A stretch of DNA of 64,000 bases, taken from contig NC_033621.1 in NCBI RefSeq assembly GCF_001540865.1, positions 3,553,406 to 3,617,405 on the forward strand. The letters are read 5' to 3'. A program made the translations under genes and the position numbers. This document shows, one piece after another, positions 11,613 through 24,900 of this stretch. The notes under the pieces are model-generated. The model searched no databases and was not told the origin of the DNA. It saw only the letters and a list, made by a program, of their open reading frames with translations. Numbering within the stretch: the stretch's first letter is position 1; each line of letters starts with the position of its first letter. This stretch comes from Ananas comosus. Taxonomy: Eukaryota > Streptophyta > Magnoliopsida > Poales > Bromeliaceae.

Positions 11613-13637
11613 CTAACAGGCGTTAACAATACTTTCAGCTTGCACCATTTGCCTTCTCAGTTGCTTCAAACAATCATAGATGAGGTTGCTTTGCAGATGC
11701 GACTTGTCCCTTACAATGAATTCATGGACCATACCGTTAACCTCGATTGAACTACTCCCTGGAGTTTTCTCTACTCCCATGTTCCGCATCAAAACCCTCA
11801 CCTTATCAGCCTCCTTCCTCATGTCCGCTTCCACATAAAGGTTAGCCAACAACACATAGATTCCGCTATCATTTGGGTCCAACTCCAATAGCTTTTGAGC
11901 AGCCCATTCTCCCATAGAAACATTACCATGCATTCTACAAGCAAAGAACAAAGCACCCCAAACAACTGCATCAGGCTTCATAGGCATTGTTCTCACTAGC
12001 TCTTCTGCCTCGTCTAAGTGTCCTGCTCGACCTAAAAGGTCGACCATGCACGAATAGTGTTTTAGCCTTCGGTCAAGTCTGTATTTTGTGCTCATTTGGT
12101 CGAAGAACTCTCGACCCTCTATAACCAAACCAGCATGGCAACATGCTGATAATACCCCTATAAAGGTAACCTCATCAGGCTGCAATCTAATTTCTATCAT
12201 CTTCAAGAAATGCTTTATCGCATCCTCGGCACGTCCATGGCTGGACAAGCCACATATTATAGCTGTCCAAGTGAGAGCATTCCTCTCAGGAATCTCTCTA
12301 AACACGTGAAGTGACTTCTCGATGTTCCCACACTTTGCGTACATGTCCACTAAAGCAGTCCCAAGCGTGACGTTCAAGGAAAAGCCACATCTCTTGATGT
12401 AGCGATGAACCCATATCCCCATATCTAGAGCTCCAAGTTGGGAGCACGCCGACAAAAGGCTAACCATGGTGACCTCATTGGGCTTCACATTGGATGCTTG
12501 CATCTCATGGAAAAGGGCTATGGCCTCCTTATCTCGCTTCCATTGGACATAACCAGCAAGCAAGGCATTCCACGGGACAATATCTCTCTCCGGCATTTCA
12601 TCGAAAACCTTTCGTGCATCATCCAAAAGGGCGAATTTTGCATATCCCACAATCATTGTAGTCCATGACACCACCGTCCTCTTAGTCAAACCTTTAAACA
12701 ACAACTCTGCCGGCTCTAAAGAGCCACATTTAACGTACATATCCATAAGAGCATTAGTCAGAGGAACTGTAAACTCTATCTCATTATCTTCAATTAAATG
12801 ATGGAATTTTCTTCCAAGTACTAAATCCCGTAACTGGGTGCAGCACGAAACCACTCCAATCATCGTGACCGCGTCCGACTTAACCTTTCCATCCTCCATC
12901 TCTCGAAAGAGCTCCAACGCATCCTTTGGACGCCCAGTGTGAACATAAGCATTGAGCATCGTATTCCACGAGACCAAATCTCTCACACAACTTTCATCGA
13001 ACAGCTTACGTGCACCCTCCAATCCACCGCACATCGCAAACACATGAATCAACGCATTAACAACATAAATATCTCCGCACAACCCCAACCGCACCGTATG
13101 CCCGAACAGCCCGATCCCACACCGGCCGTCGCCCGATCGGGCGCAGGCCTTGAGCAAGAACGGAAACGTGTGCTTATCCGGCCGAGCACTCGATCGAAGC
13201 ATCAACCGATACAGCGACGCCGACTCCTTCGGGTCGCCGCTATCGGAGTAGCCCCGGATCAGAGCATTCCACGAGAACACACTAGGGTTTTCGAGATTGA
13301 GTAGGATCCGTCTCGCGTAGCGCAAATTCGGCGAACTCGAGAGGGCGCAGGAGGAGATCAAGCGGCTGGCGAAGAACCCGTTTGTGATGAGGCCGGAGAG
13401 GATCATTTGGGAGTGGATTTGCTTGAGATGGTGCAGGGCGGAGCATGTTCTGTCCAAGAGGGAGAGGAGGGGATGGGAGGAGGAGGAGGAGAGGGGGGTG
13501 TAGGGTTTGGGGGGAGGAGGAGGAGGAGGAGGAGGAGGAGGGAGACGAGTGTGGAGAAGGGATGTTGCGGGGTTTAGGAGGAATGGAGGAATGGGTCGTC
13601 GGAGTCGGGAGAGGCGGAGAAGAAGAGGAAGCATCAA
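11613..13637 (-). CDS. SLO1: E-class pentatricopeptide repeat protein, SLOW GROWTH 1-like mitochondrial RNA editing factor
   Basis: Single-exon frame of 674 codons, typical of plant PPR genes. The N-terminus is rich in Arg, Leu and Ser with an 11-proline run (about residues 33-43), consistent with an organelle transit peptide. A leader with HLKQIHSQMI (about 71-80) is followed by alternating P, L and S motifs, seen as recurring SWNALIRGY, VSWTTMIVGY, DMYAKCG and LLSACSQLGALDMG blocks. The C-terminus has E and E+ motifs (VVWGALFFACRMHGN, GSSSIEVNG) but no DYW deaminase domain. From memory the organisation and many blocks match Arabidopsis At2g22410 (SLO1), needed for editing of mitochondrial nad4 and nad9 transcripts. 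Such a protein would bind RNA and need a DYW-type partner. Orthology is inference; the PPR-E class is clear. The first of two adjacent ATGs is used. Confidence 0.9.
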   Translation of the reverse strand: MMLPLLLRLSRLRRPIPPFLLNPATSLLHTRLPPPPPPPPPPPKPYTPLSSSSSHPLLSLLDRTCSALHHLKQIHSQMILSGLITNGFFASRLISSCALSSSPNLRYARRILLNLENPSVFSWNALIRGYSDSGDPKESASLYRLMLRSSARPDKHTFPFLLKACARSGDGRCGIGLFGHTVRLGLCGDIYVVNALIHVFAMCGGLEGARKLFDESCVRDLVSWNTMLNAYVHTGRPKDALELFREMEDGKVKSDAVTMIGVVSCCTQLRDLVLGRKFHHLIEDNEIEFTVPLTNALMDMYVKCGSLEPAELLFKGLTKRTVVSWTTMIVGYAKFALLDDARKVFDEMPERDIVPWNALLAGYVQWKRDKEAIALFHEMQASNVKPNEVTMVSLLSACSQLGALDMGIWVHRYIKRCGFSLNVTLGTALVDMYAKCGNIEKSLHVFREIPERNALTWTAIICGLSSHGRAEDAIKHFLKMIEIRLQPDEVTFIGVLSACCHAGLVIEGREFFDQMSTKYRLDRRLKHYSCMVDLLGRAGHLDEAEELVRTMPMKPDAVVWGALFFACRMHGNVSMGEWAAQKLLELDPNDSGIYVLLANLYVEADMRKEADKVRVLMRNMGVEKTPGSSSIEVNGMVHEFIVRDKSHLQSNLIYDCLKQLRRQMVQAESIVNAC

Positions 13638-13702
13638 GAAGAGAGAGAGAGAGTCCCCGTTCTCTCATTAGTTGATTACGCGGGAAATATTGTAAAATTT
13701 TA

Positions 13703-14058
13703 GAGAAAACTTCAAAAAACCCCCATGTGGTTTCGTGCTTTCTCATTTTAGTACTCTGTAATTTTAAGTGTATCAATTTATTCCCTTGTGATTTCGTTTT
13801 TATCTTTTTGATAGCTTTTTCGTTAATATTTTATTAAATTATATATAAAAAAACTTCAGATGCTCATCTAGATTTATCAAATATTCACTTTAGTACCCTT
13901 TAATTTTAACTTTGTTATTGATTTAAGAAAAAAAAACAATGAAATTGATAATAAAAAGAGAAAAACGAAACCACAGGGCGGCAAGTTGATACAGTTTAAA
14001 TCACAGGGTACTAAAGTGAGAAACTGCGAAACCACAGGGGGTTTTTTGAAGTTTTCCC
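13703..14058. mobile_element. MULE-type MITE with 9-bp target duplication
   Basis: The 356-bp element has inverted ends of about 100 bp: GAGAAAACTTC on the left and the complement of GAAGTTTTCCC on the right. These continue through matching blocks such as ccccatgtggtttcg on the left and cgaaaccacaggggg on the right. It is flanked by AAAATTTTA at 13694-13702 and again at 14059-14067. A 9-bp duplication plus long TIRs points to a non-autonomous Mutator-like element. It starts about 66 bp upstream of the PPR start codon, so it lies in the promoter or 5' UTR of that gene. Confidence 0.85.
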
Positions 14059-14127
14059 AAAATTTTAAGGAAAATATGTTTAAAGATCCCTGAACATTTA
14101 TATATTTTTACAAAAGGATTTCGATTT

Positions 14128-14488
14128 GGTAAACTTTAAATACCACCCCCGTGGTTTCGCACTTTCTCACTTTAGTACCCTCTGATTTAAAGTATATCAA
14201 GTTAGTGTCCTGTAATTTTATTTTTATCTTTTCGGCAGCTTTTCCATTAATATTTTATTAAATTATATGCAAAAAAACTTCAGATATCCTATCTAGATTT
14301 ATCAAATATTCACTTTAGTACTTTTTAATTTTAACTTTGTTACTGATTTAAAGAAAAAAATTAATGGAATCGATAATAAAAAGATAAAAATAAAACCACA
14401 TAGCACTAAATTGATACACTTTAAATCACAGGATGCTAAAGTGAGAACGTGTGAAACCACATAGGTTGTATTTGAAGTTTTTTCTTTT
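14128..14488. mobile_element. second copy of the same MITE family, nested in another repeat
   Basis: Ends resemble the 13703-14058 element (aaactttaaataccaccccc on the left, complement of gtatttgaagtttttt on the right), and the interior matches it for most of its length. It interrupts an older repeat whose halves at about 14067-14127 and 14490-14605 line up with the continuous copy at about 14888-15115. I could not fix the target duplication. Confidence 0.75.
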
Positions 14489-14887
14489 ATTAAATAGTAG
14501 AATAGATCCCTCTCTTTAATACAAGGTACTAATTATACAGCAGTTTTAACTGCATATATTCTCGTAGAGCTTTAAAACAAAAGGAGCCAAGAATTGTTTC
14601 TTGGAATAGGATTATTTAGTTAAATAAAATTTTGATAAAATTATTTAACAAATTATATATTTTTTTTAAATTTATTAAGAAAACGTCCCAATTTACAATG
14701 CTATTGGTACACTCTAAAATTGGGATGTATATCTTACACCCACTTCCTCCATCCAAGAATCATTAATTATCTACTAGTTATATTAACCTTTTTTTTTATT
14801 TTACTAAAAATTATTTGGATTTTTGTGAGATTTATACCTCTTTTTGGAGTGTACAAGTAGAATTTCTCCTTTATCGTCATGTTAAAT

Positions 14888-15115
14888 TCTAAGAAAAATA
14901 TGCATAAAGATCCCTGACCGTTTAGCTTTTCTTGCAAACAGACTTTGAATTTTTTATTTTTGTAATTACTAATTAGACCTTCTAAATTTTATTAAATAGT
15001 TTAATAGAACCCTCTCCTTAACATAAGCTACTAATTATTCAGCAGTTTTAATTTCATGCCTTGTATATTTTCTTGTAAAGCTTTAAAACATAAAGAGCAA
15101 AGAAACAATTCTTCT
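14888..15115. repeat. uninterrupted copy of the repeat split by the MITE at 14128-14488
   Basis: Shares ordered words with 14067-14605: aaagatccctga, ttaaatagt, tactaattat, cagcagttttaa, and gtaaagctttaaaaca against gtagagctttaaaaca. The family is unknown. The surrounding 14500-15420 region has no gene. Confidence 0.65.
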
Positions 15116-15988
15116 ATTCTACCACATGAAGAATACAACAAAAATCAAGAATAGGTTTATCATATTTTTCAATCCTCATTCTCAACAATTATAAAAGCTA
15201 AAAGGATTTTTTTTTTTTTTTTTGGTGTGTGTGTTTTGAAGTCAAAAAACATGTAATTAAAACGGCTTTATAATTAATAACATCAAATGAAGCGAGGGGC
15301 CTGTTAGACTGCTTAATGAAATTTACAAAGTCTGGCAACAGAAGTGAAAGTTGGGAGTCAATAACGAAAGTGCTGAAAGTTCAGAAGATCCTTGTGCGGT
15401 TTCCCAAACAGATGTATTTAGACATTTGTGGCAATCTGCCTTCTGTTTCTTACTTAAAAATTAGATTATTGAAGTAAAACTATTGAATGTATGGAGGATC
15501 AAATGATTTGTAGTAGTGCAATTCCCCCATTTTATGAACCAAGCATGTTTTGTCAGTAAACTTCGTTTGGTATTATAAATCTAACACGAAAAGAAAATGT
15601 TCATGGAATATTAGACCAGCGAAATATTCTCTAAATATGCTATTTAACTAACAAGAATGTTATTCACCAAGCATGCAAAGTAGTGATGTCAATGGATATG
15701 GATATCTGAGGTTTTATAGCGAGAACCGAACTAGAACGGGAGTGATTTAACCAAATCTGAACAAGGATGGTTTTGAACTTTTGATGATTGGGAAGCGATT
15801 CAGAATCGAACAGATTTGGGAACAGTTGTGTTTTCTGGGATTCGATTCTCGACTCTCGCCTTTACTAGAATAAACAAGCTTACCAGCTTGCAATTGATTA
15901 CATGAAATCACATATCTGCAGTTTCCTGTGGTTACGTGTGCAACTGATCGGGTTATATCTGTTATTTACAGCAGTAAGATGAGAACAA

Positions 15989-18900
15989 TCAGACACTGAG
16001 CTTCGGGCGGTAGTTCGGGCTTGCAAAGTGCTTAGTGAAAGAGTCGACGCACGCCATTCTGATCCTCTCGGGTGTTGCAGGATTATCGAGCGGGAACCAC
16101 TCATTTAGACCCTCCTCGGCTCGTGCTGCAATGATTGCATCTTTGATCGCGAATAACACGGCAGATGCAAGGAAGAATGGCGGCTCGCCCACAGCTTTCG
16201 AAGAGTGAATTGCCTTTGGATTCGGAGCACCCTGCAACATTATCAGTAAAAGATTCGCAGTTAAAGAACACAGGAAATGCACAGCTCTGCATATAAGATA
16301 GTAAAATACAAAATTCCTAATCCTGATAAAATACAAAATTCCTAATCCTGATCAAATAATGGGTCAAGGAGTTAAAAAAAAAAAGAAAAAAAAAAAGAGT
16401 AAAAGACATCAAATAAGCAAAGATGCGGCTGAGATGAATTCACAGAAAGCTGTCGAAAATGAACTACTATACAGAATGATACACTGGAGAGAGTAAGTTT
16501 GCAGGCTCTTAAATGGGATGCAAATTTCTTCTTGCCAATTACAGAGAGACTATTCTAAAAGCTTAATACTTTGAAAAGATCTGCGAGATACAGAACCTAG
16601 ATATTTCCCACTATGTTGTTTCTCATTATTGAAGATCTCTTCTTTCTATTTTGTCAAGCTATCATTGAACACATTTTCATCAAATTATAGCTTTAATAGC
16701 ATAGAATTTAATAGCATAGAGATGCATAAACATACCAACTCCAAAATATGAATGAATCACACAGGCTGCGATAGTACTAATTGGCAAGCAAAAAGCCATT
16801 ACCTTCAAAAGTGAAACCTTGAATTTCAGAGGTATATCATTCACTGAAGGAATTTTGTAGGTTCCAGGGCCGCAAGTAAACAGGTTGCCGGGCCTAATCC
16901 ACTTGTGATGAGCATCTCCCCATTTCAACTCTTCCAAGGCAACCCAGCCTAATCCTTGTATAAAGGCTCCTTCAATCTGCAACTCAAAGATTTATGGTAA
17001 AAATGAAAGTGGTTAAAAAAGGGGGAAAATAAAGGAAAAGATCTTTTCCATTAATTTCAGGCCCCCACAAAATAGCAAATTCATAGAATCATACACTATT
17101 CATTCTATATTACTCAAGCCTTAATAAAAAAATGATGAAAAATAATTTTTCTAAGGTACCTGTCCAACATCAATAGCTGGGTTAAGCGAATATCCAAGAT
17201 CCATAACAATATCTGCTGTTCTTGTATAGAAATCTCCGGTTAAAGCATCTATTTCAACCTCAGCAAATGCAGCTCCATAGGTGTAGTAGCTGAATGGAGC
17301 CCCCTTACCCAGTTTCCAGTCAAACCCAATATTAGGTGTGATATAAAACCCGTGAGCTGAGAGATCTATTCGCTCCATGTGGCAGGCACGCGCTAACTGG
17401 AAAAATTAACATTTGTGCTTCAGAGACATTGTAAAATAAAAATAATCAAAGCACGCATCTATCTTGGTAGTTGGTAACCGCAATAGATTGCAAGTCTATA
17501 ATTATGTGAATGCCGTTAAAACATAATGCAAGGAAAACCATCACAACATATAAGAGGGAAAATAAATAAATAAAATTTCATGGCATAAACTAGTGATTCA
17601 GACAAAGAATTCAACTGGCTGTCATACATAGCAGAAGATATTGAGAAGGCAATACCTGGGCAAAAGAACTGTGCTTTTGTCTGCAAGCTATAGGTTCCAT
17701 GCGGGCCTTAATTTGCTCACAGGCATCTAAAACTGCAGCACCATACATATCCGAACTAGCAGAAGCTGCCGTTGGTGATGCATTAGGAACCTACAGAAAG
17801 TATAATAACATAAAAAAGTTCATACATCATACTGCTGAATTATCTCTATTAGTTTTAGAGTAATACTGACCTTGTCAGTGCTTGTTTCTGATATGAATAC
17901 AGAACTGAGAGGAATATTAAAGGATGAGGCGGCAATTTGGGCAACTTTTGTGTGTAGGCCTTGTCCCATCTCAACTCCACCATGTGTCACTAGGACAGTG
18001 CCATCAATATAGACTTGCACAAGAGCCCCAGCCTGTAGAGTTATTGATCTATGGAAATCAAATAACAAGGGAAAGAGAATGATGAAAAGAAAAAGGCTAC
18101 ATTACAGAAAACCCTCCAGTCAATATCCGCTTTTTCACTTTTCCCCCGTCATTCAAAAACTTACATTTTGCCCCCTTAAAAAATAAAAAACGTTCACTTT
18201 GACCCTGCCGTCAGTGTTCTGTTAGGGTTCCGTTTATATCATATTTTTTATACCCAAAATACCCCTAAAATCCTCCTCCTTCCTCATCCTCGGCCGTGCC
18301 GCCTCGCCCTCGCCCACCTCTCTGTCCCTGCCCACACACATGCCCTTGTCCACCTCCGTCGCCTCACCCTCGCCCTCGCCCGCCTCCGTCGCCTCACCCT
18401 CGCCCTCACCCACCTCTCCATCCACGCCCACCCCGAAGAAGATGAGGGGTAATTTGGTCAATTTGTCACAATGTAACCCCCTGTGAACATTTTTTATTTT
18501 TTAAGGGAACAAAGTGTAGGTTTTTGAATAACAGGGGAGGGTGTGAAAAAACGAGTATTGACAGGAGGGTTTTATATAATTTAGCCAAAGAAAAAAGAAA
18601 CCCAGTTTTAGATTCACCGACCAAAAGGAATAGCCATAATTATGTGATTCGTAACTTCGACTTAGAAATTGTATGTAATATTCTGCTGCATATTTATAGT
18701 TGTTTCTCATGATTTACACTAGATTTTGAACAATAAATATTAAAGTACATGTAGATTGTAGACAGAGCCACCCAGTCTATATACAAAAAGAGAAAGAGGA
18801 AGGACTGCAGGGTTAAAAAATTACTAACCCTCAATCATATAATTTTCAGAACCACAACAAACATCATTTGCTCAAAAACGAAATAAGGAAATCAAGCAGT

Positions 18901-21900
18901 TGATATTTAAAGCAGAAATTCATCTGTAGTATTAATAGGTTCTACAGATTCCTTGAATACCTGATTCATGTGCTTTGCAGTGAAGGAGATGCCGAATTTG
19001 GTGGGGACCATTGCAACTCCTCGCTTTCTCCAACGATTTTGACAGTTAAAAGAGCTTACTGCTTCGCGAGCATTTTGAAAATCACAAGAGATCTTTAGTT
19101 CATCCCACACCTGTCTGATTGTGCAGTTCTCAAGCACTTGTCCATAATGCAGCACCATCCCTTCATTGTGAAAATTAAGCTCCTGAACATTACCAAATTT
19201 AGTTGATTCCAACCATGATGAAAAACAATAATGTTGACAAAAGTAATCTAGAACAAACGAGTATTTACTAATTACCCGTATCTCTTCAGGGCTTTTCTGA
19301 AGCTCTGAAGCTATATATTGAATCCAGTTCTCGGCAATAAGCATGCCCTGTGGGCCCCCAAAACCCCTGAAAGCTGTATTACTTGGGAAATTTGTGAAGC
19401 AAACTTGGCCTCGAATCTTGACATGGGGTATATCATAGACATTTTCTGAAGTAAACATAGCACGCTCCAAGACTGAAACAGACAGGTCCAATGAATTCCC
19501 ACCATTATTGTAGATTTCAAGATCCAATCCCATAACCTTCCCCTCATTTGTAAACCCAACCTGAAGTAATTATAAAAAAGCTTTCGGTAACCATGATCAA
19601 CTGAATGAAATTTAAATACAAAGGAAACATAGGACCTAATCATTTCTTCACACAAGATTGTTTTGTAGCTTTAGATTCTATGTATACCAATAATTAACAT
19701 GACATTTAAGCTTCTTGCAGAAGCTTAAAGATTGGATTGCATCTGAAAAATCTTAAGCATAACATGCTTTACTTCTGCAAAGTGCAAATTAGTCAACATG
19801 GAACCTAGGACGTAGGTGCAACCATCAATGCGACCATCTAGAGTCCTCGAACATGTGGATTAGTAACAATTTAATAGGTCATACGAGTTAGGAATACCCA
19901 AGGCAAATAGATGGCAAGTACTAGCGTATATGAAGCATGTACAGATGTACATTCTACAAAATAATAATACAAACTACATAAACCGTCAGTACATTGCACA
20001 ATTGAAGTTATAACTTAACTGTACACAGGTAGCACTTTGAAGCAACAGAGTACTTTCAATGCCCTTAAATTTTGGTAAACTAATCAAAGTTTAACTCTTC
20101 CACAAAAAAAAAAGTCGAATAATTAATGAAATCAGTACTTTGTATTTTCCAAGGAAGCTGTGCCGCTGTCCAGTTGTCATCATGTCGACATCCCTGTCTA
20201 GAGTAATCTTCACTGCTGTTCTTAAATGATATGATGCTACAGATGCCGCAGCTGCAAAGAAGGAAGCTCTGGTTTCTTTCCCACCAAATCCACCACCAAT
20301 GCGCTTTGTCTTGCAAACGACTTTCGATAATGGTAGATCAAGAACATTGGCAGCATACTCCTGGTTCTTTTGAGGTGCCTGAGCACCAAGAAGAAGGGTT
20401 GTGAAACATTAGACCAATTTAAGATCCGTAAATAAATTTATTAAATTTACAAGCGGCATGAGAATTAAGTAAATTTATTGCAAGAAACTTGCCTCAGGGA
20501 AATGAACGCTATTTAATTTATTGATATCATCTTACAATAAAAGTTCACTAGAAATTTTCAGTGACACTTGGAAATAAATCAACATTGCTTTGATCAAATA
20601 TGATTTCACCAAACAACCAAAACTAGATCCATGTGTGACTAGGTACCCAGCTGAAGTCATAATAGTTTTCTTTTAAGTTTGATCTCATAAGAAAAAAGGA
20701 TTTCTCAGAAGTTACTCCTTTGCACTTCGTTTGTACAAAGGAGTAAGTTTGAAAGAAATTCGCTTATCTTTTAATTATTCTCTTATCATTTAGTAATATA
20801 TCATGATTTTCGGAGATAGGCAAGTCCTATTATATCCTTGGTCAACAAAAGCATAACAAACAGTTAAAAGGAAATAATATAAATATATAGAATAAGAGCT
20901 TTCAGAAACCACCAGAAATGGTGCAGACCATCAAACAGCATAGGCATGTCGATATCAAAAGCAAAGTCACATAAAGTTATAACAAGTATAGTCCCTGAAG
21001 TTTGACCCAGATTCCAACTTTGTTCTTAGTTGCAATAAAAGTAGCCCTGAAGTTTGATTTGCTATCAAATTAGTCTACAAAGTTCTATTTTTAAAAATTT
21101 AGTTCCTACCATCTGAACATAATTTCAATTTCATTCATAAAGTTTTTGAGTTAACAAAGCAAAGTCTTAGTGTTTGAATGGAACCTTTTTTGATGATAGA
21201 TTAACATAAGAACATAAATGTTATGCAGAACAAACTTTAGGGGTTAATTGTTAAGAATGAAACTAAGAGGATGAAATTGAAATGAAGGTTGACTCACAGA
21301 GACTAACTTTGTAACTAACCGTATAGCTTATCATATGGATAGAAGCAAAAAGAGTGGAACATACTTGTGTAGAGGAGATCATATGTACTTCATTTCCAGC
21401 ATCAACTGTCCAGACCAGACTGCTCTGAGGCTCCAAGTAAAAGTGCTCTTGACCTCCAACCTGAACTTCCCCTTCTATAATCTTGTCGCATGAAGACTTG
21501 AAACACCATTCCACATCTCCCTTTACCAAGGACCTTGCAGTGTTAGGATGAAAACTGCCAGAATCAACAGCTTCTCTTATAGACAAGATTGCTGGCAAGT
21601 CTTCATATTTAATCTCCACATTACTTGCAGCAGCTTTTGCATTTTCATGAGTATCCGCCACAACAATCCCGATAACCTATAAAGGATAATAGCATACTAG
21701 TGCACTGAGACTTTTCAATTCACACGGTTGTAACAGCAAATTTTTTGCTTAAATGGGTAACTATACAAATATGATGTATTTGTGGGGTATATGTGAAAAA
21801 GCACCAAAAAAGAAGCACTGAATAGAGGTTCAATACCTGGCCAACACAGGTAACAACCTCTGAAGCAAAAAGTTCCTCATCGTGAACAACTGGCCCAAGT

Positions 21901-24900
21901 TTATTACTACCAGGGACATCTTTTGCAAGAAAGAGACCAGAAAAACCAGGCGAAGATTTGGCACGTGAATCATCTATAGACAATATGCGTGCGTGAGCTC
22001 TTCTACTCAATATTAAAGCTGCATGCAAAGTATTCTGAGATGTAGGTGTATCATCAGTGTATTCAGCCTCACCAGTCACCTGATAAATTGCAAAAACAGA
22101 GAAATCAAATGAATGGCAACGATCTGCAGCACCTTGGACTAACGAATGAAAATAATCAAATAGAGATTTTTAGCTTATAAATTGTAGCCAAACTACCAAA
22201 ACATGAAGCTAGTTGAATTTTCTATCAGAATTACTGAGTCACATTAGCATTTAAAACTCTCTCTACAAGATGCTTATCAACAAAGAAAAGGAATTTAATG
22301 ATAAAATTAATAGACGACAAAACTGAGCTTGGTCCTTGTGTAAATTAAAAGCATAGAACTATTAGAACATCGAGTTCCCTACAAAAGGTTATAGACAAAT
22401 AGACACAGAAAAACAAATTACCAATCAATAGAGGAAAAAAAACACCAATAAAAGAACCTTATCTAAGATGGGAAAACATTGGTTACTCAAATTTGTGTGA
22501 GAATTTAGGATTTTTTAAATAGATTTGTTGCTTTCAATGGTGAAAGCAATACTCGCTGGACCTAACAATTCGTATCAGAAAGGATTTGCCCAAAATACCA
22601 AAAGCTATTAAATGTAAAAAGCAATTAGGTTTGCTTTCAAAATATCTTTAAGCCATTACACAGTTTCTATTTAACATCCTATCAAAAAGTAATTCTAGTT
22701 GACAATAGGGACCATGTTGAAATAAGTCTTAACAGATCTTACAAATTAATCATGGAGCCACCTGGTGCATTCAACCTTTCGCAAGGCTGCCTATTTTGAC
22801 AAGATTAAATTGTAAGAATACAAGTAACAAACTAAGTAATGACGATGTAAATAACTAAGGGACAAAAAATCGCAAAGTCATAAACAGCTTAGTTACAATC
22901 TTTTTAGTTCCCATCAAATGCCAACAGTACATATTGGCACGTGTCAACTAATTCACCAACAGCTAAGGAATATAAATTAAAAATGGGCCAATTTAACATG
23001 TAATTAATGTCCCTGGTACCAAGATTTAAGAAGACTTAAACAATGCATACAGAAGTTAAAACTACAGTGGTCGATGCTTGCATCAAACTTATAGGCATCT
23101 TCATGAATTTACGTTTTTTTTCAGTTTTCACTTTTCACCAGATAGTTGATTAGTTTAGCTGTATGCCTGTATGGATATGTGGTGTGGCAGATTTCTGCCA
23201 TTGGCATATTTAATAAAGTTACTAGCTAAGCGATTATTCCCTTAAAAAAAAACTAAGATAACATATCCCAGATAGTAACTTGATTAACTTAGCATCTGGA
23301 TGTGTGATATATAATAGCTAAAATAACAGATCCAGATGCTGTCCTTAAGCAATCCCACCAAGATTTACCTTTTTCAATAAACCAAAATATGTGATATACC
23401 TGTAGCTTTGATGAGAGATGAATCATTGGTAGCCCCACGGCTGTTCCATGTCTAGCCAACTCATAACTCTGACTTCCAAAAGAAGAAGGCCTTGAGTAGG
23501 GCTGTATGGCTGATAGTTGAGTGGCATGCAAACCTTCCTTAAAGTGTCCTTCTACATTCATCTCATGAGTTACCCACATAAAAAATTTAAAAAAGAAACT
23601 CAGTGTAAGGGACTTTCGGAATTCAGCCATTCCGCCTGGTGCATTCTCCGGAATATTAATGTCCTCTTTTAATACATTTAAAACATCCTCTAACAATTTC
23701 TTATCCCATTTCTTTCCCATTAGATATTTCTCTGTTCTTGATGAAGAGAGAGAAAGCGCGGCGACTCCTCCATAAACAATAGAAACATCAGCGATAATCC
23801 AGTCTTCATTTTCTGCCCTGATATAAGCACGCATTCCGGCATTTACCAAAGCAATATCATCTTCCCTTCTATGTGCTTGTTTAAACTCTTTCACAAATTC
23901 AAAAGGTCTTGTCCATGGTAAAAGTATTGAGAGCAATATCTCATCATGCCGAATATCAACTTTGCGATAACCAAGAAAGAAATCTTTGGCAAAAACAGTT
24001 CTAATATTTCCTTCACAATCAATCAGTCGAAACTTCGCATTTGAAGCCATCCAAAGGGGGTTTAGGTCAGATATTGGACTAGCAGTACAAACATTTCCAC
24101 CAACAGAAGCAACATTCCTAATTTGTTTCCCAGCAAACCACTTCAGTTGCTCCAAAATCGCCTTGCAAGATGAAATCTCATGACTATCTCTCTCTGCTAC
24201 AACCTTTTGAAGGACTTGTTGGAGCTGTGTTAGTCTCACAGAAGCACCAATCTCAATGCCGTCTTCTCCCACGTTCAATGCATTAAGCTCCACCACATGG
24301 GTAACACAAATGAGCACTTGATACTGCGCATTTTTGAACTTTGTTTCTATCCCTACTTCGGTGTTACCAACAACAAGTTTCGCCTCCGGATAGCAAGACT
24401 TGAGATATAACACATGCTGAAGTCTTAGAGGTCTATACCATTTTAAACCACCAAAACCATGTAAACTTAGAGGCATGATTTTTCTCAGAAGCAGCTCAGG
24501 AGGAAAGATAAGCTCTTTTTCATTGTAAGAACTTCCGTCGGTTTCACTATAGGAAATGGGTCTATGTTGTTTCCTGCCACAAGCTTCAGAAGAGCTTCCA
24601 CACAAACATGGTTTCCCTGTCGAAGGGCAAATGGTTTGATTGGTAGAGGAGCTTGCTGATGTTGAGTTAGTATATAACGAATCATCGGTTTTAGCGAAAA
24701 CACGGAATGCATCAATGATCGGCCTATAGCCTGTACAACGACATAAATTTCCAGCAAGGTTTTCTTCGATCTGCTCTTCAGTGGGAGGTTGTTTGTTTGA
24801 TCTCAATAGTGCATACATAGACATTATGAAACCAGGAGTGCAAAATCCACATTGTGAACCATGAGCCTGAGCTAGAGATTCCTGCATTAAATGTGATAAA

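Noticed and set aside
13282..13776. 164-codon Ser/Pro-rich minus-strand frame overlapping the PPR start
   Set aside because: It is a shifted-frame shadow of the PPR N-terminus and its low-complexity leader.
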